A stretch of 64,000 nt of DNA from DATKJS01 sp050015275 (GTDB taxonomy: Bacteria > Acidobacteriota > Aminicenantia > Aminicenantales > Saccharicenantaceae): positions 132,128 to 196,127 of the forward strand of contig JBEKBS010000005.1 in NCBI GenBank assembly GCA_050015275.1, written 5' to 3'. Position 1 is the stretch's first letter; every line of letters begins with the position of its first letter. The notes under the pieces are model-generated. The model made no database searches, was not told the DNA's origin, and was given only the letters and a program-made list of their open reading frames with translations. A program made the translations under genes and the position numbers. Of the stretch, positions 48,847 through 56,744 are shown piece after piece.

Positions 48847-48903
48847 CGTGGCGGCGATGGGGCCGCCCTCACCAGGGCGGCGCTGTCCCCGAGGAGGTTC
48901 GAG

Positions 48904-49749
48904 ATGTCGGATTTCGGCGGAGCCGTCAGGCCGCTGGCGGATCATCCCGATTACAAGATGGCCATCCTGGGTGTCCCCTTCGACGAGAAGTCCAGCTACC
49001 TGAGAGGGGCCGCGGCCGGGCCGGCCGCCATCCGGGCCGTCTCCACGGGCAAGTGCTACTGCGCCTACACGGAGCTCGGGGTCAACCTGGAAGAGGACAC
49101 GGTCATGGTCGACCTCGGCGACGTGGACACATCCGGCGACCCGGATAAGACGTTCGCCCTGACCGAGAAGGCCGTAGCGAAGATCATCGAAAAGGGCGCC
49201 GTACCCATCGTCCTCGGTGGAGACCATTCCATCACCTATCCCGTCCTCAAGGCGTTCGCCTGGACGTACAAGCCCCTGGACGTTCTCCATTTCGACGCCC
49301 ACCCGGACCTTTATGACGACCTGTACGGCGACCGGCTGTCGCACGCCTGCCCCATGGCCCGGGTCCTCGAGGACGGCCTGGCCGTGAACATCGTCCAGGT
49401 CGGGGTCCGGGCCATAACCGCCTTCCACCGCTCGAAAGCCCTTAAGCACGGCGTCCGGATGATCGAGATGAAGGAGATCGGCGACCCCCTCCGCCTCAAG
49501 TTCTCGAACCCCGTCTATGTCTCATTCGACCTGGACGCCCTGGACCCCGCCTTCGCCCCCGGCGTGTCCCATCATGAGCCGGGCGGCCTGACGACGCGGC
49601 AGGCTCTACAGGTCATCCAGGCGATGAAGGGCAGGATCGTGGGTCTGGACATCGTCGAGCTCAATGCCCCCCGCGACGTCTCTGGGATCACCGCCGCGGC
49701 CGCCTTCAAGATCATCAAAGAAGTCGCCGGCCGGATCGTTCGTCCCTAG
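48904..49749 (+). CDS. speB: Agmatinase/arginase-family ureohydrolase
   Basis: The 281-residue protein is a ureohydrolase, most likely agmatinase, which cleaves agmatine to putrescine and urea. Manganese-binding motifs are VLGGDHSITYP, HFDAHPDLYDD and SFDLDALDPAFAPGV. The N-terminal FDEKSSYLRGAAAGPAAIR is also typical. The ATG at 48904 has GAGGAGG upstream; a longer open frame through the RNA-like region is rejected. With speD at 15.7 kb it suggests spermidine synthesis from agmatine, although the genes are far apart. Guanidinase or formimidoglutamase activity cannot be excluded from sequence alone. Confidence 0.9.
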   Translation: MSDFGGAVRPLADHPDYKMAILGVPFDEKSSYLRGAAAGPAAIRAVSTGKCYCAYTELGVNLEEDTVMVDLGDVDTSGDPDKTFALTEKAVAKIIEKGAVPIVLGGDHSITYPVLKAFAWTYKPLDVLHFDAHPDLYDDLYGDRLSHACPMARVLEDGLAVNIVQVGVRAITAFHRSKALKHGVRMIEMKEIGDPLRLKFSNPVYVSFDLDALDPAFAPGVSHHEPGGLTTRQALQVIQAMKGRIVGLDIVELNAPRDVSGITAAAAFKIIKEVAGRIVRP

Positions 49750-49944
49750 GAAAATAGGGGCCGTCTTTTCTTTTAGCCTCCACTCTCATCGTTCCTACGG
49801 CGTTCTGCGAGACTCGAAGCTTCGGCGCAGCACGGCTGTTTCCAGCCACCTTCTAGAATGAGATGAGCCAGAAACAAGGCCCGTTGATATTTTAGATATC
49901 GGAGGAGAGGTGCGGGCTGTGTCAGCAAAAGGGGGGTTGATGAT

Positions 49945-50059
49945 GGGAACCAAAAAGGTGGGGGCTTTCTCCAGCCCGCCCAAGAAAGCCGTTCCCATTA
50001 TAGCACTCGAAAAACAAAAGTAAAGCGAAATCAGCAGAATTCGGAAAAAAATTTTTCCG
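49945..50059. repeat. long inverted repeat and palindrome in the speB-DUF3467 gap
   Basis: The 376-base gap 49750-50125 holds no gene I can support. GGGAAC plus GGCTTTCT (49945-49950, 49963-49970) pair with AGAAAGCC-GTTCCC (49983-49996), giving 14 base pairs with a 12-base bulge and 12-base loop. A minus-strand TATAAT (50002-49997) abuts it, so a leftward RNA would begin with this hairpin. CGGAAAAA-AA-TTTTTCCG (50042-50059) is a second perfect dyad. Confidence 0.45.
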
Positions 50060-50067
50060 CAGGCGGT

Positions 50068-50097
50068 TTGCATTTCCGGCCCCTCTTCGTTCACAAT
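50068..50097 (+). promoter_or_regulatory. putative promoter of the DUF3467 gene
   Basis: TTGCAT (50068-50073) and CACAAT (50092-50097) are spaced by 18 bases, 28 bases before the ATG at 50126. Confidence 0.4.
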
Positions 50098-50125
50098 AGG
50101 AGAAGCGCCGCCCGGAGGAGGGACC

Positions 50126-50407
50126 ATGGACGAGAAAAAGATGGAGATCAAGGTCGACGAGCCCGTTGCCCTCGGGCAATATTCCAACCTCGCCGCGATT
50201 CGGCATTCGCGCGAGGAGTTCATCTTCGACTTCGCCTTCCTCTTTCCCGACGGCCCGTTCGGGAAGCTTGTGTCCCGGGTCATCCTGAGCCCGGCCCACG
50301 CCAAGCGGTTCCTGGAAGCCCTCCAGGCGAACATCAAGCGCTACGAGGACAACTTCGGGACCATCATCCCGGCCGACATTCCGCCCTCCGTCGACTTCAT
50401 CCAGTGA
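50126..50407 (+). CDS. DUF3467-family protein
   Basis: The 93-residue protein matches the DUF3467 family of small bacterial proteins. It contains GQYSNLAAIRHSREEFIFDF, RVILSPAHAKRFLEALQANI and a terminal RYEDNFGTI, the typical family order. It is probably cytoplasmic. A strong GGAGGAGGG lies before the ATG. It stands alone. The family's function is unknown; the fold may resemble phage or gas-vesicle-associated small domains, but that is speculation. Confidence 0.85.
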   Translation: MDEKKMEIKVDEPVALGQYSNLAAIRHSREEFIFDFAFLFPDGPFGKLVSRVILSPAHAKRFLEALQANIKRYEDNFGTIIPADIPPSVDFIQ

Positions 50408-50438
50408 CCCGGCCCGCCGGCCGCCGCGACGTCCGGCC

Positions 50439-50465
50439 TTGACAATGGCCCGTTTTTCTTATAAT
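50439..50465 (+). promoter_or_regulatory. promoter of the FadL-type porin gene
   Basis: Perfect TTGACA (50439-50444) and TATAAT (50460-50465) boxes are present, but the spacer is only 15 bases. The leader is about 85 bases long. Confidence 0.6.
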
Positions 50466-50556
50466 AGTTGAACCAGGGCGAGAGGAGAAAAGACTGAGCG
50501 TTCTCGTTTGAGCCGTTCAGCCTATTTCCAGGACAGGATCGAGCGAGGAGGATTGC

Positions 50557-51855
50557 ATGAAGAAAAGATGGGCGACCGTCTTGGCGATGGCCGCGCTCCT
50601 GGCTTTTGCGCCGTCGGCACGCGGCGCGGGTTTCCTTATTTATGAGCACGGCGCCGCCGCCATGGCCATGGGCGGGGCCTTCACGGCCGTAGCCGACAAT
50701 CCCTCGGCCATCTGGCACAACCCAGCGGGCCTGGCCTGGGTGGAGGGCACGCAAGTCATGCTGGGCGGCACGTTCATCTTCCCGCAGGGTTCGGTGACCA
50801 TGCCTTATTTAGGCCAAACGTTCAACCAGGTCAGCCAAGTCTTCACCCCGCCGAACGTCTACATCAGCCATAAGTTCTCCGACAGGGTGACGGTGGGCAT
50901 CGGCTTCATGGCGCCCTACGGCCTGGGGACCAAGTGGTCGACCACAGTCGACTCCCCGCCCTCTTTCCCTCTGAGCTACCTCGGCTACAGCAACAACATG
51001 GAAACGTTCTTCATCAACCCCGCCATCGCCGTCAAGATCCTGCCCAATCTCTCCCTGGGCGTCGGCTGTTCCTACATCTTCTCGAAGCTCACCCTGGACC
51101 TCTACCAGAGCCTCGTCCTCCCGCCTGAGGAAGGATCGGCGTATGATGTCCCCACGGCGATGAAGGGAACGGGAAACTCCTTCAACTTCAACGCCGGCGT
51201 CCTCTACAAAGGCAAAGGCTTTTCGCTCGGCGCGAGCTACAGGAGCCATTTCAACATCAAGTATTCGGGCACGGTGACCTTGGATAACGAGTTCATCCCG
51301 GCGCCCCTTCAACCCTATGTCCCGACGGAAGGGAACGTGACCACAACCTTCAAGTTCCCGGACATCCTGACCCTCGGCCTTGCCATCGACATCTCGCCCA
51401 GGCTCCTCTGGTCCTTCGACTTCCACACCATTTACTGGAAGCGCTTCGATTCCTACACCGCCGACATCACCTTCCCGGATCCCTACGGTTCCCAAACCCT
51501 GACAGCACCCCAGCTTTGGAAGAATTCCCATTGCGCGCGGATGGGCCTCCAATACCTGGCGACCGACAAGCTGACGCTTCGTCTGGGCGCCTACTTCGAT
51601 GAAACGCCCCAGCCGGTCGAGACCATGGACCCGAACCTGCCGGACAGCGACAGCTGGGCCATCACGGGCGGGGTCGGCTACAAGATCGGCAAGCTCACGA
51701 TCGATGTCGGCCTCAATTTCGTCCACTACATGGCAAGGACGAGCCCGGACGGCTACATCTTCACGGGCGGGGTGCCCTCCGATCCCAATCCGGCCGCCGG
51801 GACCTACAAGATGGAGGCCCTCCTGCTCGGCATCAACCTTGGATACAAGTTTTAG
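50557..51855 (+). CDS. FadL/OMPP1-type outer-membrane transport protein
   Basis: The 432-residue protein is a FadL-family beta-barrel porin for hydrophobic compounds such as fatty acids or aromatics. After a signal peptide (about 1-24, ending SARGAG) comes the family's N-terminal hatch: GFLIYEHGAAAMAMGGAFTA followed by ADNPSAIWHNPAGLA. The rest alternates beta strands ending in LLLGINLGYKF, with the terminal aromatic residue expected for outer-membrane insertion. It has its own promoter. A small conserved gene follows 25 bases later and may be co-transcribed. Confidence 0.92.
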   Translation: MKKRWATVLAMAALLAFAPSARGAGFLIYEHGAAAMAMGGAFTAVADNPSAIWHNPAGLAWVEGTQVMLGGTFIFPQGSVTMPYLGQTFNQVSQVFTPPNVYISHKFSDRVTVGIGFMAPYGLGTKWSTTVDSPPSFPLSYLGYSNNMETFFINPAIAVKILPNLSLGVGCSYIFSKLTLDLYQSLVLPPEEGSAYDVPTAMKGTGNSFNFNAGVLYKGKGFSLGASYRSHFNIKYSGTVTLDNEFIPAPLQPYVPTEGNVTTTFKFPDILTLGLAIDISPRLLWSFDFHTIYWKRFDSYTADITFPDPYGSQTLTAPQLWKNSHCARMGLQYLATDKLTLRLGAYFDETPQPVETMDPNLPDSDSWAITGGVGYKIGKLTIDVGLNFVHYMARTSPDGYIFTGGVPSDPNPAAGTYKMEALLLGINLGYKF

Positions 51856-51880
51856 ACCATAAATCTAGGAGGTATTACTC

Positions 51881-52078
51881 ATGGCTTTTCAATTCAAGAA
51901 CTCCCGGGGCGTCAGCTACTATCTCCACTCCAAAGACGTCAACCTCAAGGGCGGACGGAAACAGACGATCTATTACTTCGCCCGCGACGTCCGGCCCGGC
52001 GCTCTGGATGCGGTTCCCGCCGGCTACATGGTCATGGAGACGACCAAGACCGGGATGCCCATCCTGAAAAAGAAGTAA
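51881..52078 (+). CDS. Small conserved protein (65 aa), function unknown
   Basis: This 65-residue protein is of a type often seen as a conserved hypothetical in many phyla. It reads FQFKNSRGVSYYLHSKDVNL, then GGRKQTIYYFARD, and ends in basic residues (MPILKKK). It has no signal peptide, membrane helix or known motif. AGGAGG precedes the ATG. A strong intrinsic terminator follows. I give it no function. Confidence 0.75.
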   Translation: MAFQFKNSRGVSYYLHSKDVNLKGGRKQTIYYFARDVRPGALDAVPAGYMVMETTKTGMPILKKK

Positions 52079-52129
52079 GCGCCTTCTCATTCCGGACCGT
52101 CAGCGGGGACTCCGGTCCCTGTCACGCAA

Positions 52130-52177
52130 GGGGAGCCGCCTCGAAGGGAAACCCCTGAGGTGGTCCCCCCTTTTTTT
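52130..52177 (+). terminator. strong intrinsic terminator after the small conserved gene
   Basis: GGGGAGCCGCCTC (52130-52142) pairs with GAGGTGGTCCCC (52157-52168), with one bulged base, and seven T residues follow. A second small stem (GGACCG/CGGTCC) lies just upstream. Confidence 0.8.
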
Positions 52178-52213
52178 GCCCCCGGGGCCACTCCCCGTCG
52201 GCCGTCCAGGCCT

Positions 52214-52242
52214 TTGACGGACCCGGGCCTTCTGAGTATACT
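52214..52242 (+). promoter_or_regulatory. sigma-70-type promoter of the ribose-type ABC operon (leaderless mRNA predicted)
   Basis: TTGACG (52214-52219), a 17-base spacer and TATACT (52237-52242) end 6 bases before the ATG at 52249. No Shine-Dalgarno is visible. Confidence 0.6.
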
Positions 52243-52248
52243 TTGGCC

Positions 52249-53253
52249 ATGAAAGCGTCCGCCCTCCGGTTTCTCGGCGTCGGCCTGTGCCTGGCCCTCC
52301 TCCTTCCGGCCTGCGGCAAGAAGGCCTCTGAAATCCCTGCCGCCCAGGCGAACAGGAAATACCAGATCGCGGTCATCCCGAAAGGAACGACCCATGAATT
52401 CTGGAAGAGCATCCACGCCGGCGCCGTCCGGGCGGCCCGCGAGTTCAACGTCGAAGTCATCTGGAAAGGGCCCCAGAAGGAAGACGACCGGGCCCAGCAG
52501 ATCACCGTGGTCGAGGATTTCATCAGCCGGGGAGTGGACGGGATCGTCCTCGCCCCGCTCGATGACCGGGCCCTCGTGCGCCCCGTGCAGGACGCGGCCC
52601 GGGAGAGGATCCCGGTCGTCATCATCGACTCCGGCCTCCAGGGCAGCGATTACGTCAGCTACGTCGCCACGGACAACTACCAGGGCGGGGTCCTCGGGGC
52701 CCGGCGGCTGGGCGGGTTGATGAACGGCAAAGGCAGGATCTTCCTCATCCGCTACCAGGAAGGATCGGCCAGCACTTCGCAGAGGGAGGCGGGTTTCCTG
52801 GACACGGCGAAAAAAGAATTTCCCGGCCTCCGCCTCCTCGTCCAGGACCAGTACGCCGGGGCCACGACCGAGACTGCCTACCAGCTGGCGGAGAACCTGA
52901 TCAGCCGCTTCCCGGACGTCGAGGGCATCTTCGCCCCCAACGAGTCGAGCACCTTCGGCGTCCTGCGGGCCCTCCAGGAGTCCGGGCTCGCGGGCAAGGT
53001 GAAGTTCGTCGGCTTCGACAGCTCCCCCAAGCTCGTCCAAGGGCTCCGGGACGGCCAGATTCTCGGCCTCGTGCTCCAGAACCCGATGAAGATGGGCTAT
53101 CTCGGCGTCAAGACCATGGTCGCGCATCTCCGCGGCGAGAGCGTCGCCAAAGTCATCGACACCGGGGTCATCATGGTGACGCCGGAGAACATGGACGACC
53201 CGGAGACCAAGGCGCTCCTCCAGCCCGACCTCACCAAGTTCCTCGACCGATAA
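52249..53253 (+). CDS. Sugar ABC transporter substrate-binding lipoprotein (RbsB-like)
   Basis: The 334-residue protein is a periplasmic-binding-protein type 1 (RbsB-like) sugar receptor. The signal peptide ends in the lipobox LPAC with C22, so it is a lipoprotein, which is unusual for diderms. Typical segments are YQIAVIPKGTTHEFWKSIHA, DGIVLAPLDDRALVRPVQDA and VVIIDSGLQGSDYVSYVATD. The ATG at 52249 is preferred to a TTG two codons upstream. The ATPase gene starts at its stop codon (1-base overlap). Ligand unknown; a pentose or another monosaccharide is likely. Confidence 0.9.
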   Translation: MKASALRFLGVGLCLALLLPACGKKASEIPAAQANRKYQIAVIPKGTTHEFWKSIHAGAVRAAREFNVEVIWKGPQKEDDRAQQITVVEDFISRGVDGIVLAPLDDRALVRPVQDAARERIPVVIIDSGLQGSDYVSYVATDNYQGGVLGARRLGGLMNGKGRIFLIRYQEGSASTSQREAGFLDTAKKEFPGLRLLVQDQYAGATTETAYQLAENLISRFPDVEGIFAPNESSTFGVLRALQESGLAGKVKFVGFDSSPKLVQGLRDGQILGLVLQNPMKMGYLGVKTMVAHLRGESVAKVIDTGVIMVTPENMDDPETKALLQPDLTKFLDR

Positions 53254-54770
53254 TGACCAACCCCAGCCCGCTGCCCATCCTCCGCATGGACGGGATCGGC
53301 AAGGTCTACGGCGCGACGAGGGCCCTGGACGATGTGACCTTCGAGCTACGGCGGGGGGAGGTCCACGCCCTTCTTGGCGAGAACGGCGCCGGGAAGAGCA
53401 CCATGATGAAGATCCTGAGCGGCGCCGTGGCTCCCGACGCGGGCCGGATGTTCGTCGAGGACCGGCCGTACGCCCCGGCCGGTCCCCTGGACGGGCTCCG
53501 GAGCGGGATCTCGATGATCTACCAGGAGCTCAACCTGGCCCCCCACCTGACCGTCGAAGAGAACATCATGCTCGGCCGGGAGGTCCATTCCCTGGGCTGG
53601 CTCAACCGCCGGGCCATGAAAGCGCGGGTCCGGGAGGCCCTGGATTTCGTCCACCATCCCGAGATCTCTCCCGACGTCCAGGTCAGGAAGCTGAGCGTGG
53701 GAGCCAAGCAGGTCGTGGAGATCGCCCGGACCCTCCTGAACAGGTCCCGCATCCTGGTCATGGACGAGCCCACGAGCTCCCTGTCCCAGGAGGACAGCCT
53801 CCGGCTCTTCGAGATCATCCGCCGGCTCAAGACCCAGGACGTCAGCGTCATCTACATCAGCCATTTCCTGGAGGAGGTCCAGAAGGTGGCGGACTCCTTC
53901 ACCGTGCTTCGGGACGGACGGAACGCCGGCTCGGGGACGATGGAAGGGACGAACCTCGAGGAGATCATCCAGCTCATGGTCGGTCAGAAGGTCACCGAGA
54001 TGTTCCCCCGCGTCCCCCACGAGAAAGGGGACGTCGTCGTGGCCCTGAAGGACATGAAAGGGACGAAAATGGCCTCGCCGGTCACCTTGGCTCTGGCGAA
54101 GGGCGAGATCCTGGGCATCGCCGGGCTCATCGGCTCGGGCCGGACCGAGATGCTCCGGACGATGTTCGGGCTCGACGCCCTGGAGAGCGGCTGCCTGGTC
54201 GTCTCCGGGATCGAGACCGCGAAGGGATCGCCCTGGGCCCGGATCGGCCAGGGCTTCGGCCTCCTGAGCGAAGACCGCCAAGGCGAAGGGCTGGCCCTGG
54301 CCCTGTCCCTCGCCGACAACGTTACCCTGAGCGATTTTTCGCCCTACCGCCGCTTCGGACTGCTCCGCGTCGCGCGGCAACAGAAGGCCGCGGGGGACTG
54401 GATCGCCCGGCTGAACATCAAGGCCCGGAGCCCGGTCCAGAGGGTCCTTGGCCTGTCCGGAGGGAACCAGCAGAAAGTCGCCTTGGCCCGGCTCCTCCAT
54501 CAGCGGGCCGAGGTCCTTCTCCTCGACGAGCCGACCCGGGGCATCGACGTCGTCAGCAAGGCCCAGATCTACGAATGGATCGGCGAGCTCGCCCGGGAGG
54601 GCAAGGCTGTCCTGTTCGTCAGTTCCTACCTGCCCGAGCTCCTCGGTGTGTGCGACCGGATCGCCGTGTTCCATCGGGGCGGCCTGGTGGACGTCCGGGA
54701 AGCGCCCCGGTGGGACGCCAGGAGCCTGATGGCCGCGGCCACCGTGGGCCGGGCCCCCACCGGACAATGA
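53253..54770 (+). CDS. Sugar ABC transporter ATP-binding protein (RbsA/MglA-like)
   Basis: The 505-residue protein has two fused ABC ATPase domains, as in RbsA. Domain 1 (about 8-240) has Walker A GENGAGKSTMM, signature LSVGAKQVVEIA and Walker B ILVMDEPTSSL. Domain 2 (about 250-495) has the degenerate P-loop GLIGSGRTEML, signature LSGGNQQKVALA and EVLLLDEPTRGIDV. Overlap with the binding-protein gene and a 13-base gap to the permease show one operon. It energises uptake of a monosaccharide. No sugar kinase or regulator was seen beside it. Confidence 0.95.
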   Translation: MTNPSPLPILRMDGIGKVYGATRALDDVTFELRRGEVHALLGENGAGKSTMMKILSGAVAPDAGRMFVEDRPYAPAGPLDGLRSGISMIYQELNLAPHLTVEENIMLGREVHSLGWLNRRAMKARVREALDFVHHPEISPDVQVRKLSVGAKQVVEIARTLLNRSRILVMDEPTSSLSQEDSLRLFEIIRRLKTQDVSVIYISHFLEEVQKVADSFTVLRDGRNAGSGTMEGTNLEEIIQLMVGQKVTEMFPRVPHEKGDVVVALKDMKGTKMASPVTLALAKGEILGIAGLIGSGRTEMLRTMFGLDALESGCLVVSGIETAKGSPWARIGQGFGLLSEDRQGEGLALALSLADNVTLSDFSPYRRFGLLRVARQQKAAGDWIARLNIKARSPVQRVLGLSGGNQQKVALARLLHQRAEVLLLDEPTRGIDVVSKAQIYEWIGELAREGKAVLFVSSYLPELLGVCDRIAVFHRGGLVDVREAPRWDARSLMAAATVGRAPTGQ

Positions 54771-54783
54771 CACCAAGCAAAGG

Positions 54784-55767
54784 ATGGCCGGGATGAGCGG
54801 ACAACACAAAGGAAACCTCCAGAAGGCCCTGAACGTCCTCGGCCCGTTCATCGGGCTCATTTTCGTCGTCGCCATCTTCGCCTTCATCCCCGAGGTCCAG
54901 GACCGGTTCCTGAGGATCGGGAACCTCAAGAGCGTCGCCACACAGTCCGTCATCGTGGCCCTGGGCGCGCTGGGCATGACCATGATCATCATCAGCGGTG
55001 GGATCGACCTCTCGGCGGCCTCGAATATCGCTCTCTCGAGCGTCATCGCGGCCTACGCCATCAACGCCGGGGCGCCGCCGCTCGCGGGCCTCGTCCTGGG
55101 CGTAATCACCGGCGGCCTCGTCGGCCTCTTCAATGGGACCCTCGTCACACGCCTGCGCCTCGTCCCGTTCATCGTCACCCTGGGCACGATGGGCATCGCC
55201 CGGGGGATGGCCAAGTGGATCGCCGGCAATCAGAAGATCGACGCGCCCATGACCTGGGTCAACGAGCTGATGTCCAAGAGCCCCCGCCCGTCCTGGCTCC
55301 TGATGGCGCCCGGCGTCTGGATCGTCATCCTCTTCGCTGTCGTCATGGCGGTCGTCCTCCGGTACACGGTCTTCGGCCGGCACGTCTTCGCCATCGGCTC
55401 GAACGAGTCGACGGCCCGCCTCTGTGGGATTCGGACCAACCGGGCCAAGATCCTCATTTATGCGATCGCCGGCCTCTTCTGCGGGCTGGGCGGGGTCATG
55501 GAATTCTCCCGGCTCACGGTCGGCGACCCCACGGTCGCCGTAGGCCTCGAGCTCGACATCATCGCGGCGGTGGTCATCGGCGGCGGCAGCCTGAGCGGCG
55601 GCGAGGGGAGCATTCTCGGGACCATGATCGGCGTCCTGATCATGGCCTTCCTCCGGAACGGCTGCACGATGATGGGCTGGCCGAACTACGTCCAGGAGAT
55701 CATCATCGGGGCCATCATCGTCGTGGCCGTGACGCTGGACCGCCTGCGGCACCGTCGAGACGATTAA
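54784..55767 (+). CDS. Sugar ABC transporter permease (RbsC-like)
   Basis: The 327-residue polytopic protein is an RbsC-type permease. It contains the family motifs GGIDLSAASNIALSSVIAA, FNGTLVTRLRLVPFIVTLGT and STARLCGIRTNRAKI, and ends with VIGGGSLSGGEGSILGTM. About nine to ten helices are expected. Only one permease is present, so it would act as a homodimer with the double-domain ATPase. It closes the operon. Confidence 0.95.
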   Translation: MAGMSGQHKGNLQKALNVLGPFIGLIFVVAIFAFIPEVQDRFLRIGNLKSVATQSVIVALGALGMTMIIISGGIDLSAASNIALSSVIAAYAINAGAPPLAGLVLGVITGGLVGLFNGTLVTRLRLVPFIVTLGTMGIARGMAKWIAGNQKIDAPMTWVNELMSKSPRPSWLLMAPGVWIVILFAVVMAVVLRYTVFGRHVFAIGSNESTARLCGIRTNRAKILIYAIAGLFCGLGGVMEFSRLTVGDPTVAVGLELDIIAAVVIGGGSLSGGEGSILGTMIGVLIMAFLRNGCTMMGWPNYVQEIIIGAIIVVAVTLDRLRHRRDD

Positions 55768-55923
55768 GCGGCGCCTCCAAAAAAAACCGGAAGAAAGCCC
55801 GTCCGGCGGCCGTCCAATAAAGTGAGATGAAAAAAAGCACGCGCGCCCGGGACTCTGCACGGTTTGCAAAGCATTCCGCCCGCCGGATGTCTAAATTATC
55901 GACAATAAGAAAGGAGTTTCGAG

Positions 55924-56532
55924 ATGAGAACGAACCACAAAAAGAGGCTGGTCACAGCCATCGCGTCGGCTTTCCTGGTTGCGGCGCTCTGGCCTTTGAC
56001 CGCTTCCGGACAGCAGGCCGTCCAGGACAAGCCCCAGACGCAGGAACGGACGCGAATGGGGCGGATGGGCAGGGACCTGTTGAACATCACTCCAGAACAG
56101 CAAAAAAAGCTCCAGGCGTTCCGTGAGGCGCGCATGAAAGACCGGACAGCCTTCCGGGACCAGATGAGGAAGATTCATGAAGATATGCGGGGCTTGATGA
56201 AGGACCCCAATGCCAACGCGGCCAAGATCGACGGCCTGATCGACAGCATGGCAAAGCTTCGGGCAGACCGGGAAAAGACGGCTTTCCGGACCCGCATGGA
56301 ATGGGAGAAGATCTTCACCCCCGAGCAGCTCGCACAGGTGAGGAAATTCCGCGGGGCTTTCGCCGGCCGGCCGGGTTTTGAAGGCCGGGTCGGTTCCGGC
56401 TTCGCCCGACCCTGGCCGGGCAGGCTCATGGGAGCGAGGGGCATGGGAATGGGTTTCCGGGGCGCCTGGGGATGGCGTATGGGCCAGCCAGGCTGGTTCT
56501 CGCACCGGCCGTTCTTCTGGCGATACTTGTAG
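55924..56532 (+). CDS. Spy/CpxP-like LTXXQ-type periplasmic protein
   Basis: The 202-residue protein is a secreted helical protein of the Spy/CpxP (LTXXQ) type, which act as periplasmic chaperones or metal-stress sensors. A signal peptide (about 1-29, ending ASGQQA) is followed by two LTxxQ-like motifs: NITPEQQKKLQAFREARM and IFTPEQLAQVRKFRGAF. The C-terminal ~55 residues are rich in G, R, F, W and M, which is an uncommon tail. AAAGGAG precedes the ATG. A stem-loop with T-rich tail follows the gene. Confidence 0.82.
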   Translation: MRTNHKKRLVTAIASAFLVAALWPLTASGQQAVQDKPQTQERTRMGRMGRDLLNITPEQQKKLQAFREARMKDRTAFRDQMRKIHEDMRGLMKDPNANAAKIDGLIDSMAKLRADREKTAFRTRMEWEKIFTPEQLAQVRKFRGAFAGRPGFEGRVGSGFARPWPGRLMGARGMGMGFRGAWGWRMGQPGWFSHRPFFWRYL

Positions 56533-56556
56533 ATCGGAACGGAACAGGCAAGAGGC

Positions 56557-56590
56557 ACAGTTCTCTCCCCAGGGAACTGTCCCTTTTGCT
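56557..56590 (+). terminator. putative terminator of the Spy-like gene (GGGAACTGTCCC-type element)
   Basis: ACAGTTC (56557-56563) pairs with GAACTGT (56574-56580) around a 10-base loop, followed by CCCTTTTGCTTTT. A related sequence, AGAACTGTCCTTTTTAGGGGACGG, lies at 56648-56671. Confidence 0.5.
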
Positions 56591-56700
56591 TTTATGGCCC
56601 ACCTTCCCAGGCCTCCTCTTAATAACAGTACGTACCATCCCCTTTCCAGAACTGTCCTTTTTAGGGGACGGAACCGGTTGCTTCCCCTGGGGGTAAGGGA

Positions 56701-56716
56701 TGGCACGTTAGTTGCA
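56701..56716 (+). promoter_or_regulatory. sigma-54 promoter, full consensus match
   Basis: TGGCACG-N4-TTGCA matches the -24/-12 consensus exactly. Transcription would start near 56727, giving an 18-base leader with GGAAGGAG before the ATG at 56745. Confidence 0.8.
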
Positions 56717-56744
56717 ATAAGGTATCAGCGGAAGGAGAAAGAAG

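Noticed and set aside
48697..48903. Longer start for the agmatinase gene
   Set aside because: The extension runs through the stem-loops, terminator and -10 box; the ATG at 48904 has GAGGAGG and starts the homologous region.
55855..55875. Sigma-54 promoter before the Spy-like gene
   Set aside because: CTGCACGGTTTGC looks similar, but the spacing between the G(G) and GC elements is too short and one G of the GG doublet is missing.
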